Shown: piece after piece, positions 57,163-64,000 of the stretch | How positions within the stretch are numbered: the stretch's first letter is position 1 | Layout: each line of letters begins with the position of its first letter | Source: JAIBJN01 sp963842305 | GTDB taxonomy: Bacteria; Actinomycetota; Thermoleophilia; Gaiellales; Gaiellaceae | Assembly (NCBI GenBank): GCA_963842305.1 | Contig: CAWJFW010000002.1 | Span: 930,001 to 994,000, forward strand | DNA length: 64,000 nucleotides | Direction of reading: 5' to 3' | Notes under the pieces: model-generated | The model's input: the letters and a program-made list of their open reading frames with translations, nothing else | What the model was told of the DNA's origin: nothing | The model's database searches: none | Translations under genes and position numbers: made by a program

Positions 57163-57672
57163 ATGGTCGAGCGGTCGCTCTCTGCCACGCCGTTCCACTG
57201 GATCGGCCTGCTGGCGGTCGCCTTCGCAGCCATCCTTGCCGACCAGGTGACGAAGCAGCTGGTCACGACCCAGCTCGCTCTCGGAGAGTCCGTCCATGTT
57301 GTCGGCCCCCTCGAGATCCGGCACGTCACGAATCCGGGCATCGCATTCGGGCTCTTCTCGACCTGGGCGACGGCGGTGACCATCCTCACCGCGGCCGCCG
57401 TGGGGTGGATGCTCTTCTACTTCGCCCGCTCCGGCGCGCGCCACCCAGTGCTCCCGGTCGCGCTCGGCCTGCTCGTGGGCGGCAGTCTCGCGAATCTGAT
57501 CGATCGACTCCGGCTCGGGCACGTCACGGACTTCCTCGACCTGCGCTTCTGGCCCGCGTTCAACCTCGCCGATTCGTTCATCGTCGTCGGCGTCGCGATC
57601 CTGCTGGTGGCGCTCGTCTCCGCCGAGCGGCAGCCCCGTCTTCGCCGCACGGCTCCCAAGACGACCGGATGA
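57163..57672 (+). CDS. lspA: Lipoprotein signal peptidase
   Basis: A 169-residue, four-helix membrane aspartyl protease that cleaves lipoprotein signal peptides. The motifs are ADQVTKQLV near the N-terminus, VTNPGIAFGLF, GGSLANLIDRLRLGHVTDFLDL with one catalytic Asp, and FNLADSFIVVGV with the other. GTG 57151 is also in frame; ATG 57163 gives the usual short N-terminus. No Shine-Dalgarno is visible. Its stop overlaps the start of rluD (ATGA), the common lspA-rluD order. Confidence 0.94.
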   Translation: MVERSLSATPFHWIGLLAVAFAAILADQVTKQLVTTQLALGESVHVVGPLEIRHVTNPGIAFGLFSTWATAVTILTAAAVGWMLFYFARSGARHPVLPVALGLLVGGSLANLIDRLRLGHVTDFLDLRFWPAFNLADSFIVVGVAILLVALVSAERQPRLRRTAPKTTG

Positions 57673-58599
57673 ACCTGAGGCTGGTCGTGCCGCCCGAGGC
57701 GGCCGGCGAGCGGCTGGATCGCTTCCTCGCGGGCTGCGAGGAGGTCGGCTCGCGGGCGGTGGCCGAGAAGCTCGTGAGCGACGGCGCCGTGCTCGTCGAT
57801 GGTGAGCGGCGTTCGAAGAGCCACCGGCTGGCGGGCGGGGAGGAGGGTGAACCTCGAGCTTCCGGACCGCCGCGAGAGCGCGCTCGCTCCGGAGCGGGTC
57901 GAGGGCCTGCGAATCGCCTACGAGGACGAGCACCTGCTGGTCGTGGACAAGCCGGCGGGGGTCGTCGTCCATCCGTCGGCCGGCCATGCCCACGGCACGC
58001 TCGTCCAGGGCCTGCTCGCAGAGGCGATCGAGGGAGGCGGAGAGCCGGAGCGGCCGGGCATCGTCCACCGGCTCGACCGTGACACCTCGGGCCTGCTCGT
58101 CGTGGCCCGGTCGGACGAGGCACATCGACGTCTTCAAAGCCTCCTGCGTCGACGTGAGCTGGTACGCGAGTACCTCGTGCTCGTCCGCGGCCGCCCGCGC
58201 TCACGCGCGGGGAGGATCGAGGCGCCTATCGGCCGCGACCGCCGTGATCCGACTCGCCATTCGCTCGACACGGACACGCCGCGGGAGGCCGTTACCGAGT
58301 TCGAGCTCGCCGAGCTCCTTCCGGAGCACGCGCTCGTGCGCGCGCGGCTCCAGACCGGCAGGACGCACCAGATTCGAGTGCACCTTGCCGCGATCGACCT
58401 CCCCGTGGCCGGCGATCCGACGTACGGCGTCCCGGGCGACCTCGGCCTCGACCGCCAGTTCCTCCACGCCGCTCGCCTCGCGTTTCCGCATCCGCTTGCC
58501 GACGACGAGGTCGACGTCGCATCGCCGCTTCCAGCGGATCTCGAGCGGGCGCTGGACATCGCTCGAACGGGGGACGTCGGGGAGGTTGCCCGGGGTTAG
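57669..58599 (+). pseudogene. rluD-type 23S rRNA pseudouridine synthase, interrupted by a one-base frameshift
   Basis: The gene begins MNLRLVVPPEAAGERLDRFL and a normal S4 RNA-binding domain (VSDGAVLVDGERRSKSHRLAGGEE), then the frame changes. The second frame reads VNLELPDRRES and carries the catalytic domain: IAYEDEHLLVVDKPAGVVVHPS, HRLDRDTSGLLV with the catalytic Asp, and RLQTGRTHQIRVHLA. Removing one G from GGG in GGAGGAGGGTG near 57847 would join them as EEVNLELP. The spanned length is one base over a multiple of three. Both parts are well conserved, so sequencing error or very recent mutation is likely. Overlaps lspA by ATGA. Confidence 0.8.
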
Positions 58600-58622
58600 C
58601 GTCAGTCAGGGGTTCACAGCCC

Positions 58623-61600
58623 GTGATTTCTCTGCAGCCGCCCCGTCGCCTTCGTGTGCCTGCAGCGACTCTGGCGTCGCTGCTCGTCGTCAGCCTCTCG
58701 GCCGCGACGGCCGCCGGTACCCCGCGTTCCGCGCCGGCGGACGTTCTTCGCGCCTCGCTGGGCCTGCAGGGCGTCGTCGATGTCGATCCGGTGACCGGGA
58801 CGCCGCGCGTCGTCGCTCGTCTCGACGGCTTCCTGACCGAGCCGACCGGCGCGGATGCCGTGGGCGTCGTCTTCGACTACGTCCGGGCGAACGAGAGCGT
58901 GTTCGGACTCGACGAGGAGGACCTCGCCGGCCTACGCCTCGTCAGGGACGAGACCGACGCCTTCGGCGTCCGGCATCTCGTGTGGGCTCAGGAGGCCGAT
59001 GGCATCCGGGCATCTGCGAACGACTTGCGCGCGAGCGTCACGAGCGACGGACGGATCGTCAACGTCCTCGGCTCCCCGCTACCCGACCTCGAGCTGCCCG
59101 CCGAGAGCCCGTCAGTGAGCGGGGGAGAGGCGGTCGCCAACACGCTCCGGGCCGAGAACCACCTGCCGGCTCGCGTCCCGCGCCGGCTCGCCGCCCCCCG
59201 CGGCATCGAGCAGGCGACAAGCTTCGCCGGCGGCCACAGCGCCGAGCTCGTCCTCGTCGACACGGGGCGTGGCGTCCGGCTTGCGTGGCACGTGACCGCC
59301 GCCGTCGATTCCGACGAGGTCTACACGTCTCTCGTCGACGCCGAGAGCGGTGAGGTGCTGCGGAGCGAGAACAAGGTCGAGCAGGTCAGCGGCCTGGCGT
59401 GGGACTACTACCCCGGCGCCGCCTCGGGCGGGACTCAGAGCTCCCGGAACTTCACCGCGCTGGGCTGGCTTTCGGCCAGCGCAGAGAAGCTGAACGGAGC
59501 GAACGCCCACGTCTTCTCGGACTGGAACGACAACGATCGTGCCGACGATGCCTCGGGCGGCGGCGGCGGAGGCGTGGGCGGAAACGAGGAGGCGGACCCG
59601 ACGCTCACGTGGGCATTCAACGACTTCACGCAGGCGGCCGGGCTCTGCGCGCCGGCGCAACCGAGCGTGTGCTCCTGGGACAGCAACGACAACGGGCCCT
59701 TCCCCCAGCCGCCCGGCTGGTACCAGAACCGACGGCAGAACGCCATCCAGGTCTTCTACTTCGTCAACCGCTTCCACGACCATCTGGAGACCAGCCCCGA
59801 CATCGCGTGGACGACGCGGAACTTCGAAGGGGATGACAAGGTCGTCGCGCAGGCGGGCGACGGAGCGGACACCGGTGTGGCCGGGCAGTTCCTCGGACTG
59901 CACATGCCGGACGCCGCTCACATCAACAACGCGAACATGTTCACGCCGCCCGACGGGCAGTCGCCGACGATGCAGATGTACCTGTTCACGTCGCTGACCG
60001 GGAACGTCAGCACCGATCCCACTCCGGACGTGAACGGCGGCGACGATGCGGCCGTCGTCTACCACGAGTACGCGCACGGCCTTTCCAACCGGCTCGTCAC
60101 GTACGCGAACGGCTGGGGCGCCCTCGACTCGTTCCAGTCCGGGGCCATGGGCGAGGCCTGGAGCGACTGGTACGCGATGGACTTCCTCGTCAATGCGGGC
60201 TTCGCTCCCAACACGGGGGCGGTCGGGGACGTCAAGCTCGACCGCTACGTCGGGAACAACCGGCCGACGATCCGGACGGAGGGGCTCGACTGCCCTGTCG
60301 TGACGGCGACCGCGGCTTGTCCAGGCGGAGACGCCACCGGGAGCCAGGGCGGCTACACGTACGGCGACATGGGCCACATCTGGTCGGGCGGTCCCGAAGT
60401 GCACGCGGACGGCGAGATCTGGGCCCAGACTCTCTGGGACCTCCGGAGCGCGGTCGGAGTCGCGGACTCGCGTTTCCTCGTCACCGAGGCCATGCGCCTC
60501 TCTCCCGCGAACCCGTCGTTCCTCGACATGCGAAACGCGATCCTCCAGGCGAACCAGGTCGGCGTCCTCGACGGCCGCGCCGACCGCAAGGTGGCGATCT
60601 GGCAGGTGTTCGCAACGCGCGGGATGGGCTTCTTCGCGGCGACGGAGGACGCCGACGACACCGAGCCGATCCAGAGCTTTGCGCTCCCGCCGAGCCCCGC
60701 CGCCGGTACCGGCTCCCTCGCCGGCGTGGTCACCGACGCGGATACGGGGCAGCCGGTGGCAGGCGTGAAAGTCGCTTTTGCCGGGCTCGAGCTATCCGAC
60801 ACGACGAACGCCCTCGGCGAGTACGGCATCGCCGACGTACCCGTCGGAACGTATCCCCAGGTGATCGCCTCGAAGGGAGGCTACGACCGCGACATCGGCT
60901 CGAACGTGGGCATCGTCGCGGGCATGGAAAGCTCGTCCGACTTCGTCGTCCGGCGCGACTGGACCGCGTTCGACGGCGGCGCCCGCATCGACTCGTTCAC
61001 CGGCCCGAACTTCTCCTCCGTCGGCTGCGGACCGGCGCACGCGATCGACCAGCTGCTCGGTACCGGGTGGTCCACGACCAGGCCGACGTTCGCACCGACC
61101 GGGCCGCGATGGATCACGGTGAAGCTTCCCGCCTACGTCGACGTGAGCTCGTTCGCGGTCGATCCCGGCGCGGTCTGCGGCGATCCCGACTCCGCGTCCG
61201 CCCAGGGGTACAAGATCGAGACGTCGAAGACCGGGTCGGGGAGCTCGTGGACGACCGTGAGCACCGGATCGTTCTCGCTCGGCCAGGCCCACCAGCTCAA
61301 CGCCATCCCGATCTCGGTCCGCAAGGCAGTGCGGTACGTCCGCTTCACGATCACCTCGAATCACGGCCACGCGCAGTTCATGGACATCGCCGAGCTCGTC
61401 GTCTATGGGACGGCGTCGCCGACGTGCCTGGGCAAGCCGGCGACGAAGGTTGGCACGGACGCCGCGAACACGATCAACGGCGGCTCCGGCGCGGACGTGA
61501 TCGTCGGTCTCGGCGGGAACGACAGAATCGACGGCAAGGGCGGAAAGGACGTCATCTGCGGCGGTGCCGGAAACGACGCTCTCACCGGCGGCTCGGCCGT

Positions 61601-61745
61601 GGACAAGTTCGACGGCGGCGACGGCAACGACTCGCTCTTCGCCCGCGACGGGGTCAAGGAGACCGCCGTCAAGGGCGGCACCGGCACCGATCGCGCCCAC
61701 AAGGACGCCTCGGACAAGACGCAGAGCGTCGAGAAGTTCTTCTAG
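58623..61745 (+). CDS. Secreted M36-type (fungalysin-like) metalloprotease with C-terminal adhesion and RTX-like repeats
   Basis: A 1040-residue exported protein. After a Sec signal (RVPAATLASLLVVSLSAATA) comes an FTP propeptide, then the M36 catalytic region with HEYAHGLSNR (H481, E482, H485) and GEAWSDWYAMD carrying the third ligand Glu. Three accessory parts follow: a carboxypeptidase-regulatory-like beta domain (LAGVVTDADTGQPVAGV), a discoidin/F5-8C-like domain (WSTTRPTFAPTG), and calcium-binding RTX-like repeats (GGSGADVIVGLGGNDRIDGKGGKD). It should break down external protein. GTG 58623 is chosen to give the signal. It is alone, between rluD and the GGDEF gene. Confidence 0.88.
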   Translation: MISLQPPRRLRVPAATLASLLVVSLSAATAAGTPRSAPADVLRASLGLQGVVDVDPVTGTPRVVARLDGFLTEPTGADAVGVVFDYVRANESVFGLDEEDLAGLRLVRDETDAFGVRHLVWAQEADGIRASANDLRASVTSDGRIVNVLGSPLPDLELPAESPSVSGGEAVANTLRAENHLPARVPRRLAAPRGIEQATSFAGGHSAELVLVDTGRGVRLAWHVTAAVDSDEVYTSLVDAESGEVLRSENKVEQVSGLAWDYYPGAASGGTQSSRNFTALGWLSASAEKLNGANAHVFSDWNDNDRADDASGGGGGGVGGNEEADPTLTWAFNDFTQAAGLCAPAQPSVCSWDSNDNGPFPQPPGWYQNRRQNAIQVFYFVNRFHDHLETSPDIAWTTRNFEGDDKVVAQAGDGADTGVAGQFLGLHMPDAAHINNANMFTPPDGQSPTMQMYLFTSLTGNVSTDPTPDVNGGDDAAVVYHEYAHGLSNRLVTYANGWGALDSFQSGAMGEAWSDWYAMDFLVNAGFAPNTGAVGDVKLDRYVGNNRPTIRTEGLDCPVVTATAACPGGDATGSQGGYTYGDMGHIWSGGPEVHADGEIWAQTLWDLRSAVGVADSRFLVTEAMRLSPANPSFLDMRNAILQANQVGVLDGRADRKVAIWQVFATRGMGFFAATEDADDTEPIQSFALPPSPAAGTGSLAGVVTDADTGQPVAGVKVAFAGLELSDTTNALGEYGIADVPVGTYPQVIASKGGYDRDIGSNVGIVAGMESSSDFVVRRDWTAFDGGARIDSFTGPNFSSVGCGPAHAIDQLLGTGWSTTRPTFAPTGPRWITVKLPAYVDVSSFAVDPGAVCGDPDSASAQGYKIETSKTGSGSSWTTVSTGSFSLGQAHQLNAIPISVRKAVRYVRFTITSNHGHAQFMDIAELVVYGTASPTCLGKPATKVGTDAANTINGGSGADVIVGLGGNDRIDGKGGKDVICGGAGNDALTGGSAVDKFDGGDGNDSLFARDGVKETAVKGGTGTDRAHKDASDKTQSVEKFF

Positions 61746-61760
61746 ACCTCTTCCGGCGCC

Positions 61761-62553
61761 CTACGCCGCCCTGGCGGTCTTGTCGGCGTAGAGGCGGCGG
61801 TCGGCGAGCTCGAGGAGCTGCTCGACGGTCGTGCACTCGTCGGGCAGGTGCGCCGCCCCGAAGCTGACCGAGAGGTCGTCGGGGATTCTCAGCCGCAGGC
61901 GCGAGAGAAACGCGTCCACGTCCGTCGACCCCGCCGTCGGCAGGATCGCCGCGAACTCGTCGCCGCCGACCCGCCCCGCAACGTCCGTCTCGCGCAGCGT
62001 GCCCGCGAGACCCGATGCGAAGGCGCGCAGGACGCGGTCGCCTTCCTGGTGTCCCTCGCGGTCGTTCCTCTGCTTGAAGTGGTCGAGGTCGAAGAGGACG
62101 AGCGCAACTCCTCCCCGGTAGCGCCGGGCCCGCGCCGCCTCCAGCGCGAGCTGTGCGTGCAACGCGCCGTGGTTGAGAAGGCCGGTGAGCGGATCACGGC
62201 GGGCGCTCTCGGCGAGCTCGGCCGTCGACGCGCTCGACGTATCCGACGAGGCAAAGATCGACGGCCGCTCGGGCCTCGCTCTCACCATGCCGGTCCAGCA
62301 CGCGCCCGAGCACGAGGAGCTCGGCGGTCACCTCGGCCGGAGCGAGCCCGAGGCTCTCGCGCTCGCGGGCGAAGTCGGCAGCCAGTCCGCGAGGATCGTC
62401 GTCCTCCTCGAGCGCCGCAATGAACGAGGGCAGCGAGCCCAGCTGGCCGAGGCGGCCGAGCCGCTCGAGCGAGGGCACGGAGCCAGAGGCGAGCGCCTCG
62501 TCGACGCACTCGACAGCAAGATCCCATGCGGGCAACCTCACGACCCCGTGCAT
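61761..62553 (-). pseudogene. GGDEF diguanylate cyclase with N-terminal domain, split by a one-base frameshift
   Basis: The protein starts MHGVVRLPAWDLAVECVDEAL (ATG 62553, after TACCCT 62566-62561 on the minus strand, 7 nt away), with a helical domain up to LVGYVERV. The remainder, in another frame, is the linker AELAESARRDPLTGLLNHGAL and a complete GGDEF domain: FDLDHFKQRND, an I-site RETD five residues before the motif GGDEF, and LYADKTARAA at the end. The length between ends is one base over a multiple of three. Removing one base near 62236 would join VERV to AELAESARRD. If not an error, the C-terminal part could still be translated from ATG 62288. Confidence 0.75.
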
Positions 62554-62580
62554 GGATCTCAGGGTAGGGAGGGCGTCGGC

Positions 62581-62702
62581 TAGAATCCCCGGAGTCTCTG
62601 CACCCGACCCGGCGGACCAACGCGGGTGGCGGTGCCGGGCATCCTGCCCGGTTCCATCCGTTCCCGCCGGTACCAGACAAACAGAACCGAGGAGGAAGAC
62701 CA
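62581..62702 (+). promoter_or_regulatory. rpsB promoter and structured leader
   Basis: TAGAAT (62581-62586) is the likely -10; no -35 is obvious. The message would have a leader of about 110 nt, in contrast to the leaderless genes. It contains a 7-bp hairpin CCGGGCA-TCC-TGCCCGG (62635-62651) and a strong Shine-Dalgarno GAGGAGGAAG 7 nt before the start. Ribosomal protein S2 autoregulates its message in other bacteria, and this leader could do so; that is inference. Confidence 0.55.
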
Positions 62703-63521
62703 GTGTCCGTCGTCTCCATGCGAGAGCTTCTGGAGGCCGGAGTTCATTTCGGCCACCAGACCCGCCGCTGGAACCCAAAGATGCGCCGCTTCATCTTCAC
62801 GGAGCGCGGCGGCATCTACATCATCGACCTGCAGCAGACGCTCGACCTGACCGAGCAGGCCTACGCCTTCGCGCGCAACGTCTCCGAGCGCGGCGGCTCG
62901 GTCCTGTTCGTCGGCACGAAGAAGCAGTGTCAGGACTCGGTCGCCGAGGAAGCCGCGCGGGTCGGCATGCCCTACGTGAACCATCGCTGGCTGGGCGGGC
63001 TCCTCACCAACTGGCGCACGATCTCGGAGCGCATCGCACGTCTGCACGAGCTGCGGCGCCTGCGGGACGAGGACCAGCTCGATCTGCTTCCGTCGAAGGA
63101 GCGCATCTCGATGATGGCCGAGCTCGAGAAGCTCGAGATCAACCTCGGGGGCGTCGCCGACATGAAGTCGGTGCCCGACGCGGTCTTCGTCGTCGATCTT
63201 CGCAAGGAGCAGCTTGCCGTACGCGAGGCGCGCCGACTGGGCCTGCCGGTGATCGCCCTCGTCGACACGAACTGCGACCCCGATGACGCCGACTACGTCA
63301 TCCCGGGGAATGACGACGCCATTCGGTCGTGCAGCCTCATCGTCAAGGTGATCGCGAACGCGATCGAAGCCGGGAAGACCAAGGTGACCGTCGAGGAGAT
63401 GGAAGAGACCGAGGCCCCGGCCGAGGACGCCGAGCCCGAGCCGGAGCCGGCCGCGGTGGCCGCCGCGGCCGCGGAGGAGCCGTCCGAGGCTCCTGCCGAC
63501 GGTGGCGAGGAGGCGCAGTGA
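62703..63521 (+). CDS. rpsB: 30S ribosomal protein S2
   Basis: A 272-residue protein of the small ribosomal subunit. It begins SVVSMRELLEAGVHFGHQTRRWNPKM, the family signature, and continues with SMMAELEKLEINLGG and VDTNCDPDDADYVIPGNDDAIRS. The C-terminal 45 residues are a low-complexity Ala/Glu/Pro tail, longer than in E. coli but common in actinobacteria. GTG 63518 of tsf overlaps the stop (GTGA), the usual rpsB-tsf operon. A strong ribosome binding site precedes GTG 62703. Confidence 0.98.
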   Translation: MSVVSMRELLEAGVHFGHQTRRWNPKMRRFIFTERGGIYIIDLQQTLDLTEQAYAFARNVSERGGSVLFVGTKKQCQDSVAEEAARVGMPYVNHRWLGGLLTNWRTISERIARLHELRRLRDEDQLDLLPSKERISMMAELEKLEINLGGVADMKSVPDAVFVVDLRKEQLAVREARRLGLPVIALVDTNCDPDDADYVIPGNDDAIRSCSLIVKVIANAIEAGKTKVTVEEMEETEAPAEDAEPEPEPAAVAAAAAEEPSEAPADGGEEAQ

Positions 63522-64000
63522 GCACGACCGAGATCCCAGCCGCGCTCGTCAAGGAGCTCCGCGATCTCACGGGCGCGGGCATGATGGACTGCAAGCGGGC
63601 GCTCGTCGAGTCCGGGGGCGACCTCGAGGCCGCGCGCCAGGCGTTGCGCGAGAAAGGGCTGGCCGAGGCCGGGAAGCGGGCCGGCCGCGAGACGTCGGAG
63701 GGGAAGGTCGTGGCGCACGTCGACGATCGGTCGGGCGCGATCGCGGCCGTCGGCTGCGAGACCGAGCCGGTCTCTGGCAACGAGGAGTTCCTGGCGTTCG
63801 CGCAGCACCTACTCGACCTGGTCCGGGTGGAGGGCGCCGGCGTGGCGGACTCCCTCGAGGACGAGAGGGCCGAGCTGGTCGCGAAGCTCGGCGAGAACAT
63901 CGTCGTCGTTGGCGCGGAGCGGTTCGAGGCCGACGAGGGCGAGGTCGTCGCGGCCTACATCCATCCGCCCGCGCAGAAGATCGGCGTGCTCGTCCACGCG
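63518..64000 (+). CDS. tsf: Elongation factor Ts, N-terminal part
   Basis: 161 codons are inside the window and the frame stays open to its end. The N-terminal UBA-like domain reads IPAALVKELRDLTGAGMMDCKRAL, followed by AARQALREKGLAEAGKRAGRETSEG and CETEPVSGNEEF, the standard EF-Ts signature for binding EF-Tu and exchanging its GDP. VSGNEEF replaces the usual V..N..F in normal spacing. Overlaps rpsB by 4 nt and is translated from the same message. Confidence 0.97.
   Translation, partial: MSTTEIPAALVKELRDLTGAGMMDCKRALVESGGDLEAARQALREKGLAEAGKRAGRETSEGKVVAHVDDRSGAIAAVGCETEPVSGNEEFLAFAQHLLDLVRVEGAGVADSLEDERAELVAKLGENIVVVGAERFEADEGEVVAAYIHPPAQKIGVLVHA

Overview
This 64 kb window comes from a chromosome of very high G+C (about 70% by eye). 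Gene content points to an actinobacterium: sepF, a DivIVA-domain protein and yggT in one cluster, an MctB-like gene next to pyrG, an actinobacterial ImuB plus DUF6504 pair, DnaE2, and GTG/TTG starts with 4-nt gene overlaps. Two-subunit glycyl-tRNA synthetase, pyruvate phosphate dikinase with its regulator, and MurA with Asp in place of the usual catalytic Cys would fit a deep-branching class such as Thermoleophilia. That placement is an inference. I see no tRNA, rRNA, CRISPR array, insertion sequence or phage gene, and no stretch over 300 bases without a gene.

Layout. 1-3261: end of an MctB-like gene, an unusual GT2/MraY-type fusion, and pyrG. 3388-12587: housekeeping genes (M20 peptidase, DUF3866, alanine dehydrogenase, deoB-pdp nucleoside salvage, mutM, glutaredoxin, recO, GNAT, glyQ). 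12568-18309: glyS, the PPDK regulator, a 59-residue membrane protein and ppdK. 18306-26290: a mixed set (PLD-like protein, lipoprotein, rhomboid, ComB-like, zinc-ribbon mini-protein, secreted EEP hydrolase, cupin, SDR, class III aminotransferase). 26287-29555: a molybdate locus with modBC and an HTH-TOBE regulator facing a frameshifted modA and a molbindin across an operator-rich gap. 29593-38467: small enzymes, LtrA, and a translesion module (imuB with two LexA boxes, DUF6504, dnaE2). 38496-47737: oxidoreductase, secreted metzincin-like protease, EEP hydrolase, class V aminotransferase, lipoprotein, HD protein, murA-ridA. 47765-58599: secreted repeat protein, DHH-CBS-CCA fusion, site-2 protease, pgeF, yggS, sepF, yggT, divIVA-like, traR-like, lspA, rluD. 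58623-64000: secreted M36 protease, GGDEF protein, rpsB and the start of tsf.

Two window-wide signals stand out. First, about twenty genes have a TANNNT -10-like hexamer ending only 6-11 nt before the start codon, with no Shine-Dalgarno sequence, which is the signature of leaderless mRNAs; three divergent gene pairs share a TANNNTA heptamer that reads as a -10 on both strands. Second, four genes (modA, the secreted repeat protein, rluD, the GGDEF gene) are each broken by a single-base frameshift with both halves well conserved. Three of these sit at or beside short G/C runs, so base-calling or assembly error is at least as likely as gene decay.
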